Below are positions 1-11,255 of a stretch of DNA of 64,000 bases, in pieces. The notes under the pieces were generated by a model. That model saw nothing but the letters and a program-made list of their open reading frames with translations, was not told the DNA's origin and made no database searches. Both the position numbers and the translations under genes were made by a program. The first letter of the stretch is position 1. The number at the start of each line of letters is the position of its first letter. The DNA lies in NCBI GenBank assembly GCA_014529385.2, contig CM043960.1, positions 38,477,281-38,541,280 of the forward strand, read 5' to 3'. The stretch is from Adiantum capillus-veneris. Its lineage: Eukaryota > Streptophyta > Polypodiopsida > Polypodiales > Pteridaceae.

Positions 1-2575
1 AAAGGTAACGAAGTATGCGCTTCACAGCCTGCCAATGATGCATACCTGGGCTGTGCATAAATCTGCTTGCTTGTGAAACCCCAAATTGAATGTCTGGACG
101 AGTGTTGCCTGCCAAATATATCAAGCAACCAACCGCTGCTGCATAAGTATGTACATCAAAAGTTTCTCCAGCATCATGCATGCTCAACTTTGATCCAGTT
201 TCTACGGGTGTAGAGATTGGCTTACAATTTTGCATACCAAACTTGTCCAAAATTTTATGCAAATATTTTGCCTGCAACATGTATATGCCATCCTCTGATT
301 GCACAAACTGAATACCCAAGTAATAATGTAGCAAACCAAGATCAGACATCTCAAAGGTTTTCCTCAAAGCATCTTTAAACGCTTCAATTTCATTTGCATT
401 ATTGCCTGTAAGAAGCATATCATCCACATAAAGTGTTAGCATAATGAGAACTCCATCTCTCTTTTTGACATACAAAGTACTTTCTGTTGGACTATTCTGA
501 AATCCCTGGCCAATCAAATAAGTATGTATCTTCTCATACCATGCTCTTGGAGCCTGTTTGAGACCATACAAAGCTTTACGCAATCTACATACCTTTTGCT
601 CTTGACCTTTTACAACAAAACCACTTGGTTGAATTACATAAACTTCTTCCTGCAAATCACCATTCAAAAAAGCAGTTTTGATATCCAAGTGATGCACTTT
701 CCAACCATGATGAGCAGCAATTGCAACTAGTGATCTAACTGTGGACGCACGAGAAGTAGGAGCAAAGGTTTCATCATAATCTATGCCTTTCTGTTGCGCG
801 TAGCCTTTTGCCACAAGCCTTGCTTTGTACCTGTCAACAATACCATCTTGTTTCCTTTTTACCTTAAAAACCCACTTTGTACCAATAGGCTTTTTACCTG
901 TAGGCAAGTCCACTAGATCCCATGTATGATTCTTATGAATAGAATCAATTTCTTACTGCATAGCATCTTTCCACTGAACACACTCTAAAGCTTGTTCAAA
1001 TGAATCAGGCTCATCTGCATCACAAAGAGTGCTAAAGCAAGCCAAATCTACTTGCTCTCTGCCAAAAGTAGTACCAGCACGTGTTTTTCGTGGCAACGGT
1101 GCATCCAACTTGCTATCCTGCAAAGTTTTCTGAACCCATTTAGGCAAGGTTCTTTCTTCCCTGAGAACTTCTTGCTCTTCACGCACAATTTCCTCTACAT
1201 CATGAGGTGTCACATGCTGATCAAAAGATTGATCAAGATTATCAACCTGTTGTGATTCTTGATTCTCCATAAAAGAAGGAAGCAAACCTTCAAATACATC
1301 ATGTGTCTGCATATGAGGTACATCAAAAGAAACCATAGGTTGAGCAGTAGTTTCTGCAAAAATTACATCACGACTTTCAAAAATCTTGTTTGTAGCAGGA
1401 TTGTAAAGTCTATAACCTTTACTTCCACTACTGTACCCCACAAATATACATTTGATTGCCTTATCATCAAGCTTCCCACGTAACTGCTGAGGGATGTGAG
1501 CATAAGCAAGACAACCAAAAACACGAAGATAACTGACTGAAGGTTTTTTGTCATACCAAGCTTCATATGCAGTAATGGTCTTCAAGGCACGAGTAGGACA
1601 CCTGTTCAAAACATGTGCTGCACAAGCAACTGCCTCCATCCATAGCTTATGAGGCAAACTCTTAGCCTTGAGCATACATCTAGCTGTCTCCATTAAAGAC
1701 CTGTTCTTCCTTTCTGCAACACCATTCTGTTGTGGTGTGTATGGCATAGTGCATTGGTGTTTAATGCCTTTCTTTCCCAAAAAATCCTTAAATGCACCTG
1801 ACATGTATTCACCTCCTCGATCGGTACGAAGAGTCTGTACTTTGCAACCTGTTTCATTTTCAACCATGGCGACATAATGTTGAAAAACTGCAAACACATC
1901 TGACTTTGCTTTGAGTGGATACACCCAAAAAAACCTGGAAAAGTCATCAATGAAGGTCACAAAATAAAGGCTGTTTCCTATAGATGGCGTCCTCATAGGA
2001 CCACATACATCACTGTGTACAAGCTGCAACTTTCGTGTCGCTCTAACTGAACCATCCTGCGAAAATGCAAATCTGTGCATCTTTCCAAGAACGCAACCTT
2101 CACATACATGTCTTGGTGGCATATCCAATAAAGACAAATCATGCACCATATTATGACGTTGTAAAGTCATCAAACTGCCATAACCAACATGCCTAAATCT
2201 AGCATGCCACAACTCAGCATCCTGCATGGCCTGAGTCTTTGTTTCTGCAATACATACCTGAATCTGCTTTTCATAACGATCTAGCACAAATAGTCCATTG
2301 TCCAGCGTACCTATAGTGATAAGAGAATAACCATTCTCTCGATCTCGTACAACACATCTGTCATCCTCAAAAATGACCCGAAGACCATTTTTTGCAAGAG
2401 AGGATACAGACAACAAATTCTTCTTGATCCCTGGAACATATAAGACATCTGGCAAGCATAAATCTGAACCATCTGAAATGGTAATCAAAATCTTACCAAC
2501 GCCTTTGATTGGATAAGAAGCATTATTTGCACATGTCACCTTCTTTCCTGTCCAATGAACAAAACAAATCCTTCC
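1..2575 (-). pseudogene. pol: copia pol: integrase and reverse transcriptase
   Basis: From about 2575 the frame gives a GAG-pre-integrase zinc finger (HARFRH, later CEGC). The integrase core follows, with acidic residues in LVHSDVCGPM, TLRTDRGGEY and NGVAERKNR. A TAA at 953-955 interrupts the join between integrase and RT (WKDAMQ, stop, EIDSIHKNHTW). The same frame then stays open to base 1 and reads as copia RT: PIGTKWVFKVKRKQDG, DIKTAFLNG, ALYGLKQAPRAWY, LYVDDMLL, and near base 1 NTRPDIQFGVSQASRF. The catalytic DD of YVDD is intact. A CAA codon in place of TAA would restore the frame. RNase H is outside the window. Confidence 0.9.
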
Positions 2576-3632
2576 TTGAAGTAATATGCCTGGATGCACC
2601 ACTATCAAAGTACCAAATCATTTGTGTCTTGTCAACACTGTAAGCAGAAAAATCTGAACATACTACAAAAGCATAAGAATCCTGCACAAAGTTTGCAGAC
2701 TCTTCTTTAGCTGTAGAAGAATCACCAGAAGCTGAAACAACCAAACTTGACTCTTTCTTCTTTTCTTTAGCAATTCTCTTTTTATACTCACTAATGTAGT
2801 GACCAGGTTTCTTGCAGTAGTGACATTTACCTTTCTTCTTGGACTTGTCGTAATCACCTTTAGACTTCTCAGAAGATTGTCCTGCACTAGACTTGGAGTG
2901 ATGAGCACTCTCTTTACCCCTGTTTTTGTTCTGTACAACAAGAGCATGATCCATACCATCCACCTGTAAAGACTTGTTCTTACGTGATTGATCCTCCTGC
3001 AATAGCAAAGCCACTAACTCTTCAAAATGAAGAGGGTCAGGATTAGCTCGCAAAGACAGAGTCAAAGAAGTCTGAAAAGTCAAATAAGATGGTGGTAGTG
3101 AATTGAGTGTTTTGGAAACCAAGTCCTTCTCTGGAATCACTTCATCAATGCTAAGCAATTGCTCTTTAAGATCCCTGATTTTTGTAAGATGCTCGACAAT
3201 ATCGTCACCTTCGTCCATCTGTATTTTGTCAAGTTGTTTCTTCAAAAACTCTATTCTGGCAGCGTTTCTTCCTCCAAACATAGCTTGCAGAGTGTGCCAA
3301 GCATCCTCAGAAGTTCTGCAAGATCTGATATGTGGTGTGATTGTCCTCTTTATGGTTAAGGCAATCACAGCCATAGCCTGTGCATCTTTAGTATCCCATC
3401 TCTTTTGCTCTGGAGTGACTTGTGAGGGTCCTGCACCAACAGCTGCACCACGACCAGGCGTGGCAGGTGCAATGCTACCTGGACGAACTTCATCTCCAGA
3501 TACATAATCCCACAATCCTTTACCAACCAAAACATTTTTGGCCATAAAAGACCAAAGAGAATAGTTGGTACCATCCAATTTGTCTTCGGATGTAAACGCA
3601 CCAAAAATCTCTTTCTCCGTAGATTGAGCCAT
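2523..3632 (-). pseudogene. gag: copia gag plus protease start
   Basis: The ATG at 3632 opens MAQSTEKEIFGAF, a usual copia gag start; an open extension further upstream looks like leader. The protein has the UBN2-type capsid region (W at LWSFMAKNVLV, later CRTSEDAWHTLQ and MFGGRNAARIEFLKKQL), then a lysine-rich stretch and a zinc knuckle reading CHYCKKPGHYISEY. The CX2CX4HX4C pattern has lost its last Cys to Tyr, so RNA binding was probably impaired. The aspartic protease motif FDSGASRHIT follows. The frame then ends at 2523, while the rest of the polyprotein continues one base off, so gag and pol are split by a frameshift between about 2525 and 2580. Copia elements normally use a single ORF, so this is most likely decay. 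Confidence 0.88.
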
Positions 3633-3871
3633 ACTGTAGATGCACAAAAGAGAGCAAAAGAACCTCCAGCAAAACTCTACACAAAATCTCAGCACAAAGC
3701 TAAGACAAGCTGCTTCCCAAAAGAACTGTTTACCTGAAGAAAATCTGTCAAAAAGCACACCCTCTTGATCTAAACGCCTCTGAAAAGTAACTTCTGCTAC
3801 GCTGAAAAAAGGATGTTGAAAAAAGAACCTTGAAAATAAAGTTACAGATTGAATAGGAAAAGGGTCCCTTT

Positions 3872-3906
3872 TATTGGTGAAAAACTCACAGCTAAGGGGT
3901 TTTATA
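3872..3906 (-). promoter_or_regulatory. TATA box and AATAAA-like signal at end of repeat A
   Basis: On the minus strand TATAAAA is at 3906-3900, followed about 25 bases later by CAATAAAAGGG. The pair lies about 270 bases before the copia gag ATG. Repeat B has the matching TATA and a weaker ATTAAAAGGG. This is the usual U3/R arrangement of a plant LTR, so it may have driven copia transcription. Confidence 0.45.
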
Positions 3907-5724
3907 AACAGTCCTTGAACGCACGCAATATATAGGTTACATATAGTGACCCCCTTGAGATTTCACTAGTACCTAGGGGCACCATAGGGACTCTTGGAAT
4001 ACCTATGTACATAGAAATCACTTCCTTATTGAGGTACCTATGGACACCAAAATTAATTTTGGACATCAGGCTAAAGCATGTATTGGTGGTCCAAAAAGTG
4101 GTGTCTTGGACACTCTGTGATAGCAAATTAGGGGTCCAAATTTTGTGTGTCCCTTATGAACATACCAAACCATGTTGTATATCATTGGAAAGCTTTTGAC
4201 AAGGAGAATCCAAAATTGCATTGTCTGCAAAATTTTGATGAGATTTGCAAAAATTTTACCGTGTCCTACTTTTTAGTAAGCCAATCATCAAAAAGTAAAT
4301 TAGTGGTACCATGCTTTCACCCATCATAGTTTACTAAGTACTTACTATAGACATCATAGGTACTTCAAGAGACCTATTCACATCATAAGACTGCTACAAA
4401 CAAAGTACCTATGCTAGGTTAAAACTACCTTTGGAAGTACTTGGGGCCCCTCATAATGCAGCTTCTATACTACAATTTAGTTTCGCTTATACAAGAAAAC
4501 CATGTGAGGTACAATACAAAGTGCCTATGGAGTACACTTAGTACCCATGTAGGTTTCTTTGGCACCTAGAGGATACCTATGGCTTAGTACCTATGCACAT
4601 TTCTATGGCACCTAGAGAATTCCTATTGCCCACATGCCGTTTTGATAGCTTCTTAAGATACCTTTTAACGACCTCAAGAACCTATAGAACTCCTTTGGCC
4701 CTACAAAGGCAACACAATTTTCATATACTTTACAGCCACCATGTATAATATAAAAACTACCTTTTCAAGTATCTCAAGTCATACATTCATTTTAGTCATG
4801 CTAAATTCATTTCCAAGATTCTCCACTACATGTGAAAGGGAAAAATCTTTGCCTCAAGTGCTACAATCAATGGGTTATCTTTGTGAGCCATCCCCTTGAC
4901 TTTACTGCACTTGTCTTAAAGATCCTCTATTTTCTTTATAAGTATCAAATCTGCTGATGATTGCCCCTCGATCTTCCACATGAATTGTTGCATGCTCTCA
5001 ATCTCTTTGTATTTGAACTAAATAGTGGACTTTACGCCTTATACTCTAACCATTGATTGCACCACCAATTTGTCCATTATCTCCAAGTCTAGCTCCACCA
5101 ATGATGTATTGCCTAAGTCTTAACCCACAAAATTTTCCTCTTCTTACATAGACTCCTTGAACATGCCCATGGATTTCTAGATTGCTGCATATTGGCCTAC
5201 TACAGCCTTGGCTCACTACTACCATGCTAGACCCCCCCTCATTTTGTGCCGACAGATTGTTAATATTATTTTCCACCATGAAATTTCCAATAATGGTCCT
5301 CCACCTACTCCCTCCCCAAAAAGTACCCATGCAAATTTGTGGCCATTGGGTTCTTGGGTGATAGCTTTATAATTCTCAAATAAGTACAACATTGCAAACT
5401 TGTAAGAAATCTCCTTGTTTTATTAGGGCAACATGATAAACATGACGGTACTAAAGTTTCTTACACGGTTTGACAAATTGAGGGCATACTTGGTGCAAAA
5501 CATTCTTAGTCTTGTTCTCTTGCTTGATGCTAAACACACTGAGCTAGTTTGTATTAGAAACATCCTCCACTCCAAGTGCTAAAAAATCTTACTTTCAATG
5601 GATAAACCATATTCAACATGTAAATCTAATGCAGTGAATCAAAATTGTTTGTTCTTTGGATAAATAAGATCCTTCCCATTGGCTTTTGATATGTTGATTG
5701 TGACCATTGAGATGCAAGTTGCAT

Positions 5725-5728
<4 letters not shown>

Positions 5729-5811
<83 letters not shown>
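5729..5811. repeat. (AG)n microsatellite
   Basis: About 41 uninterrupted AG units. The matching place in repeat B (53231-53344) carries poly-C followed by (TG)n instead. Open frames through this tract on both strands are artefacts of the repeat. Confidence 0.98.
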
Positions 5812-5813
<2 letters not shown>

Positions 5814-6379
5814 AAAAATTCATGCAAGATTGCACGATTAAGTCATGCAAAAACAACAATGTCCAAGTATTGAGTGGCTTTTGAATTCAAAATCAAGAAA
5901 TGCATGTACCCGGTATAATAGATTTTAAGTGAAAATTGATATGATATGAGCTTCTTGCAACCAAGCCACTCCCTATAACTTTAAAATTGAAAAGTGAAAA
6001 TTTTGTACCACCTTCCCTTGCTTCCACCAATCTATGGAAGCCACACAATCCTATGACCAAAAACCCTCCTATGGTATAGTTTGTTGACCTAAAAGATAAG
6101 GTATAATTTTTTTTTACCAAGAAGAGAAAGCCAAGAGGATACGCAAGGCGACTAAAGATCAATCAAATAATTAAGAGGAATCAATGCCCAAAGCTAGAAA
6201 ATATACAAGCTCAATCTTCTCTTGAAGAAGTGCCTTCTAGGAAAGATGAAGTGCCTAATACACAACAAACAAATGGAGAAATCTAAGTTCCGGATAAAGA
6301 TCTAGATGAAGAGCCAAGTCCGCAATAGAATTTAGAATTGAAAAAACCTAAGGAAGCTACCACAAGTGAAGCAAGAGGA

Positions 6380-6660
6380 ACCACTTTGGGATTATCACAC
6401 GGCCAACCACCATGGGAAATCTATAAGACATATATGAATATTCTTAGCTAATGCTTCTATTTGTGAAGAAATTTAAAGGAGCTACATATATCTATGAAGA
6501 GGCCATAAACAAATAGAGCTCTTGAGTGTAGGACTTGGGCAAATACTTAAGGGATTTTGATAATTGTCAGGATATATATGACAATAATTTGAACAACAAA
6601 ATGGCCTAGATTTACAAGTTACAAGAAGAAGTAGTGCTTTATAAATTTGTAATGTACCCA
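6380..6660 (+). pseudogene. degenerate coiled-coil coding remnant in repeat A
   Basis: One plus frame reads a charged, helix-prone sequence ending IYKLQEEVVLYKF but is broken by several stops. A less damaged relative at 9255-9512 reads GASYSYEETINKLIS, then KNLDNKMAQIYKLQEEVVLYKF-like residues. Agreement of the two copies at protein level suggests an old coding region of a repeat family. The function is not recognised. It could be a gag or accessory ORF of an LTR element. Confidence 0.4.
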
Positions 6661-7099
6661 AAGTTTTTCAATAAAAACTATTTCATTTACTTTGCAAAAG
6701 TGTTTAAGATTTGTATTTTTGTTAAGTCATAGAGCGTTTCAATGGAACGATCAAATCAAATATCGGATTCTTAGACTTTAATTATGGATCTTACTTACGT
6801 GGGGACAATGGGTTGCTATGAGAAATTTAAGCCTTAAGACTATATCTAAAGATAACTGTTGACCCTTAAAAAAGGAGCAATTTTAAGAAAGAAATAGTGT
6901 TTTTAGGAAAGAAAAAGTATGTTTAGGAAAGAAGGAGTGTTTTTAGGAAAGAATAAGTATTTTCAAAAAGTCAAAGAAAGCAAGTCAAGATTAGAGCTTC
7001 CTTCCTTGGAAGCCAAGCTTCTCCTCAAAATCGCGCATCAAAATGTGTGCTTGTAAAAAAAAGAAAAAAAAAATTGTATTTTAACAACCGCAAACGTGT

Positions 7100-7235
7100 C
7101 CGAGCTTAGCTCTTTGATTTTTACTATTCTTAGCTTGCTCTTTTGGCTCTTGAGAGCCTATATAAAGGCCCCTCTTCCCTCACTTTTAAAAAGAGACACA
7201 CAAAAGTTCTCAGAAGCGGAAGCTCTCTTGTCTTG
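7100..7235 (+). promoter_or_regulatory. LTR-type promoter with TATA box
   Basis: CTATATAAAGG at 7158-7168 is followed by a C/T-rich leader (7169-7330) and then a start codon at 7466. A strong TATA with a pyrimidine-rich untranslated leader is typical of plant LTR elements. A GATACCAAAGGTATC palindrome lies in the leader near 7230. No complete LTR pair was found for it. Confidence 0.45.
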
Positions 7236-7465
7236 ATACCAAAGGTATCTTCTCTCCCTCACGCTCTCACCTTCAACCTCTCTCCCTCAAGGTCTTACCC
7301 TTAGCCCATCTCCATCTCCATCTCCAACTCCAACTCTACCATCATTGTGTTGTCCCTCGGAGTGTTGAGTTCACTTTTGCTCTCTCTTGCCATCTTCTTG
7401 GAAAGCAAGGAAGCCATAACTCTGCTTTGCATGATGAAGCTTTTGCTCTTGTCTATGTCGATGTG

Positions 7466-7700
7466 ATGGCTTCAAAGTGAGGTACACGAAGCTCCAAGGA
7501 TGATTCTATTGTTCCTCCTCCAAAGAAGATGCAAAGGAAGGTATCAACTACTCCAATTGTACCTCAAGCGAAGGTATCAAATGCGGAAGAAGTTGAAGCC
7601 ACCCAATGTCAAACCCTGGGGCATGCACCTTTAAGAAATTATTCATATAATGTGCATTCAATGGGTAAAAAAAACCCCCCTTTACTTGCATGTTTAAGGT
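7466..7700 (+). pseudogene. N-terminal gag-like fragment (MASK...)
   Basis: ATG at 7466 gives MASK, a TGA at 7478, then the frame continues GTRSSKDDSIVPPPKKMQ and on to about residue 75. CGA in place of TGA would give a basic MASKRGTRSSK start like that of many plant gypsy gag proteins. The fragment lies 300 bases after a TATA box, so it is probably the gag start of a plus-strand LTR element whose remainder is lost. No zinc knuckle or pol motif follows. Confidence 0.4.
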
Positions 7701-8049
7701 AATAAAATGATCCCTTTTTCTTCAAAAACTTATGGGTTTTTCTCTAAAATCAATTAGAAAATCCCTTCTATTAATACAATCTTGTTAAAATTTTTAAATT
7801 TTGGTAATTATAAAACCCATTAATTGAACTCACGTGGTAAGTTACACGTCCAAAAGGTGAACCCCCTGAGTGTCAAACACGGAAGGTAGTGGACCATGTT
7901 GCCAATCCGATAAGACAAATTTATAATTTTGCATTGTTATACATGGTGGCTGGTAAGTCAAGTCTAGAAATTCTCCTTAAACCGTCCAAGAAATGTGATT
8001 GTACCACAAGAAACAAGCATATGATTTTGGTAGAGTAGTGAAAGATTTG
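7701..8049. other. spacer without gene
   Basis: AT-rich sequence with short A, C and T runs. I see no ORF with coding character and no repeat of note. Confidence 0.5.
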
Positions 8050-8175
8050 TTGATAAATTGTCACTGTTTGATAAACTGTTATTGTTGGATAAGTTGTTAT
8101 TGTTTGATAAGTTGTTACAGTTTGATAAATTATCACTGTTTGATAAATTGTTATTTCTTGATCAATTGTTATTGC
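8050..8175. repeat. 18-bp tandem repeat, 7 copies
   Basis: Seven consecutive 18-base units with consensus TTGATAAATTGTTATTGT and no length change between units. Because 18 is a multiple of three, all frames stay open and give apparent repeat peptides on both strands. There is no other sign of coding. Confidence 0.9.
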
Positions 8176-8239
8176 TTTTACTCTTTGATATAAAGAAGTG
8201 GTTGATCATGTTTGAAGAATCATTTAAAGAGAAGAATTG

Positions 8240-8465
8240 TTTGAAATAATATCTTTTGTTCCTTACGGTTAGCAAGATGCCATGCAAATAGCAAGATGCA
8301 TTGTGGTTAGTGAGATGCATAATCCCTGGTTAGTGGAGAGTAAGATGAGGTTATTGGCTCTCTTTTTATCCCTTCTAGGTGGCAAGATGCCTTGTGGTTA
8401 GCGAGATACCTTGCAGATAGTGAGATTTCTCGTGATTACCGAGATGCCCTTGTGGTTAGCAATTG
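8240..8465. repeat. degenerate repeats of a GTGGTTAGCGAGATGC-like motif
   Basis: The motif (g/t)ggttag(c/t)gagatgc recurs at least seven times at irregular spacing of about 18-35 bases. It is a decayed tandem array next to the 18-bp array. Confidence 0.6.
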
Positions 8466-9180
8466 GAAAAGTCACACAATATGGTTAGCAAAAAGGTAAA
8501 TCCTTTGCAAAGGCTCTGTTGGGTGGTTAGAGAGAAAGTTTGCGAGTATAGCAAAATACTCATAAAAAATTGGAAAATTTATTTTTTGTTGAAATATAGG
8601 AATGTCTTTATTAGGCTTTGTTTGAATTATTTTGGTAATGTTTGAAGGGATGTATGAAGGATCTTGTGTCTAGAACTAATAAAGGAATCCTGTTTGTATA
8701 TGTAAAACAATGTGGTAGTAATTAAAAAACAAGAGGAATCGGTGAGTGGGGTGTGGAAAGTAGGAGACTGGTATATAGATGGATCTATGTCTACAGATGG
8801 GTGGACCCGGTTATTCGGGTACTTTTTACAAGACTATGAGTTAGTTAAGCATAAGTCTCATATCACATTCATGATTTATGCGGCCGTGCCTATTAAACAT
8901 GGGGAAAAAGGCATTGTTTATAGATCCTAAGAATGGTAATGAAGTTTTATCTTTGTGATATAAGAATTACCTCCCATTTAAATCCCTTGATTATTGACCC
9001 GTCATGTGGCGTATGACCCTTACAACCACCATCATGATGGATAGTGGACTTCTCTCTTCTATTGCTCATATCTCTAATTCGTGGAAATGGAGTAGGGTGT
9101 CATCAATGGAACTTGAGAGTAAAGGAAGACCATATATCAAGTTGCCCCAATCTTCTAGGTTGGAGACCTCACAAAATCCA
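8466..9180. other. spacer without recognised gene
   Basis: Short plus-strand open frames exist (for example 8712-8930 and 9004-9228). None has a recognisable motif or a partner elsewhere in the window. Confidence 0.4.
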
Positions 9181-9583
9181 ACAACAATAGTTGCAAGATT
9201 TTCTATTTTCATCATCAATTTCTACTAATCGGTCACTAACTATGTTGGAGTCAAAACAAACCCATAGAGAGATTATCACACAGCCAACTTCCATGGGAAA
9301 TATACAAGACATAGATGAATATTCTCACCAAATGCTTCAAGGAGCTTCATATAGCTATGAAGAGACCATAAACAAATTGATCTCTTGAGTCTAGGACTTG
9401 GAAAACTACTTAAAGAATTTTGATAATTATCAAGAAATATAAAGCAAGAATCTAGACAACAAAATGGCCCAAATTTACAAGTTACAAGAAGAAGTAGTGC
9501 TTTATAAATTCAACCATAATAGTTGCAAGATTTTCTATTTTCATCATCAACTTCTACCAATTGTCCACTAGCTATGTTGGAGT
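9181..9583 (+). repeat. 72-bp direct repeats flanking a copy of the repeat-A coding remnant
   Basis: A block of about 72 bases at 9181-9252 (core GCAAGATTTTCTATTTTCAT, ending TATGTTGGAGTCAA) recurs at 9511-9583. The 260 bases between them match 6385-6650 of repeat A in the same orientation. This is either a segmental duplication or an element remnant flanked by its own short direct repeats. Confidence 0.65.
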
Positions 9584-10376
9584 CAATTTTGGTTTAATTT
9601 GGTATGTGTCTACAATGTACGATGATTTCTCACTAATTCTAAACTATGTTACCCCCAAACCCTTTGATTCCCAAACCATCCCATAACTAATTCTAAGTTA
9701 TGTTCCCCAACCCCCCCCTAATTCTAAGATAATACCCTCAAACCCTCCAATTCCACTTTTATTTCTACTAATTTAATGCTAATCTTTAATAACTCCATGC
9801 TGATTCTCACTAACTCCATGCTAATTTCCATTAATTCCATGATAGTTTCTATCAATTTGGTAGTGTCTACTTATTTCATGCTAGCATTCAATAATTTCTA
9901 CTAACAATTGACTAATTTTACTAACCTAATCACTAACTTTGAAGCCTAATGTATGCATAATCTCCTAGTTAGATGCTGAATACTCACCTTAGTCAAGTCA
10001 CATTATGCTAATTAGTGCCTAATATATGATTCTTGTGTTTGAGTTTTGGCCAAAAATTGGTGTTAGTAGCACCAACAAAAAGTAGTGGATGACCTTCAGT
10101 GATGCTATTTTTAGCATAAAGTGCCTTCATTTTTTGACAGATATATTATTGTATATATACTTTTGATGTATTTATAGGCTCTACACGAGTTCCAAATTCT
10201 ATATTTGATGCTACTATGATGTCTAGGAGCTATAGAGATGCACACAATTTTATGCATCTCATGGGCAGTTGGACATGTATTTTATGCCCTACGTATAAAG
10301 GTTAATGTTTGGTCATTTTTCACTTATCCTTTTGAGAGTAGATATTTCATGGAAAGCTTGTGAAGAAGGTGGAGAT
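9584..10376. other. AT-rich spacer with degenerate CATGCTAATTT motifs
   Basis: Between 9760 and 9950 short phrases such as 'actccatgctaattt' recur loosely. No gene is evident. The last 15 bases (10362-10376) are purine-rich and may be a polypurine tract. Confidence 0.4.
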
Positions 10377-10734
10377 TGTGATACATGTAGTGGAAATTCC
10401 TCTTGTGCTCCACTCTTTCTATGGCACAACTTCTCTCTCTCAATTGTCTTCTCCTTCGCTTGATTTGTGAGCTCTTTGAGTTTTTTATCTATGTGTGTGA
10501 GTGATTAGTGAGTGTGTGCATCATTGTCCTCTTTGGTATGAGATTAGAGTAGATTAGAGAGTAGGCATTGAGTATCATTATCTATTAGCATTGCATTTCC
10601 TTCTTCTTGTCTCTCTTAATTAGGATTCTCTTCTTGCATTTCCCTTGACTCGATGCTTCCATGCACTAGCCGGGTTTCGATCCGTTGGATTGAAATTATG
10701 TCGGTGAATTGAGCTATACTACGATCCACTAACA
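10377..10734 (+). mobile_element. candidate LTR between polypurine tract and PBS
   Basis: A purine tract GAAGAAGGTGGAGAT ends at 10376. TGTGATACATG starts at 10377 and ...CACTAACA ends just before a primer-binding site. The TG...CA limits give an LTR of about 358 bases. Having both a polypurine tract upstream and a PBS downstream is odd for a single LTR and suggests a tandem or recombined element. Confidence 0.5.
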
Positions 10735-10735
10735 T

Positions 10736-10753
10736 TGGCACCATCGTCGGGAA
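10736..10753 (+). promoter_or_regulatory. primer-binding site, Athila/Tat-type gypsy
   Basis: TGGCACCATCGTCGGGAA closely resembles TGGCGCCGTTGCCGGGGA, the site complementary to a plant tRNA-Asp used by Athila/Tat-type gypsy elements. It follows the putative LTR end by two bases. No gag is visible downstream. Confidence 0.6.
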
Positions 10754-10755
10754 TA

Positions 10756-11255
10756 GTTACCCTTAGGTGGTGAGTGACTTGAATATAGGTATTACTTTAC
10801 AGACCTTTGATTTTGATTTCTATTTTGTTTACACTTATGAAGTCAGGTAGCTAGACACGGGGTTTAGTGCTTGGTAGAGGTTAGAAGTCATGGACTTGCT
10901 AGATCTACTCTTTTATTGGGAGTTGTGAGTGAGATACGAAAGCATTTTATTTTTGCATTTTTTTGATGCTTCGAAAAAACTGTTCCATCATCCATTTTTC
11001 TTTTGTTTTTGTTCCTAGAATTCATTTTCATTACTTAGGAATAGGTTAGGTAACAACCAAAACCATCAAATTGGGCTAAAAAGACCAGGGAGAAAAACTA
11101 TCAAAACCATATTTTGCTATGAAAGATCATAAACTTTGAAATATTGAAAATTTGATGGTCAAAACAAAAAAGCTGATACAAACCCAAAAATAAGTGCAAA
11201 AAGGGTATAAACAAACCCAAAACAGTCAGTCGAGGAAGTTTCAAGCGAATTGGTG
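10756..11255. other. leader-like remnant without gene
   Basis: Sequence after the PBS looks like the untranslated leader of a gypsy element, but no gag ORF follows. From about 11050 it grades into the 280-bp repeats. Confidence 0.35.

Larger units (their letters stand above)
1..3808 (-). mobile_element. Ty1/copia retrotransposon, partial and decayed
   Basis: Minus-strand copia element cut by the window start. Reading down from 3632 the order is gag, protease, GAG-pre-integrase zinc finger, integrase, reverse transcriptase: the copia (integrase before RT) order. The RNase H end lies outside the window. Three lesions disable it: a frameshift after the protease motif, a nonsense codon before RT, and loss of the last cysteine of the gag zinc knuckle. 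The upstream border is unclear. Similarity between repeats A and B stops near 3808, just before the gag leader, and I see no clear tRNA-Met primer-binding site between 3632 and 3808. Confidence 0.9.
3808..7031. repeat. dispersed repeat A (inverted partner of repeat B)
   Basis: About 3.2 kb that aligns by eye, in reverse complement, to 52058-55330. Shared landmarks include the TATA-bearing end near 3900, a pure dinucleotide tract, the segment around 5900-6160 and the segment 6530-7031. The 3930-4620 part has many copies of a short 'cataggtact' motif in both orientations. Similarity stops near 3808, next to the copia leader, and near 7031. It contains no intact gene. The TATA-like and AATAAA-like signals near its 3808 end suggest it is, or includes, an LTR read on the minus strand, possibly the copia 5' LTR. 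That is not proved. Confidence 0.8.

Noticed and set aside
5046-5330. Minus-strand 94-residue ORF in repeat A as a gene
   Set aside because: The matching part of repeat B is interrupted by stops and shifts, and no motif is seen.
5626-5873. Open frames on both strands through the AG tract
   Set aside because: They exist only because the dinucleotide repeat has no stop codons; the same happens at 32343-32602 and 53159-53393.
3808-7031. Repeat A and repeat B as the two LTRs of one retrotransposon
   Set aside because: They are in opposite orientation, so they cannot be the LTR pair of a single element.
8000-8250. Open frames over the 18-bp repeats
   Set aside because: Period is a multiple of three, so stop-free frames are expected; peptide content is repeat only.
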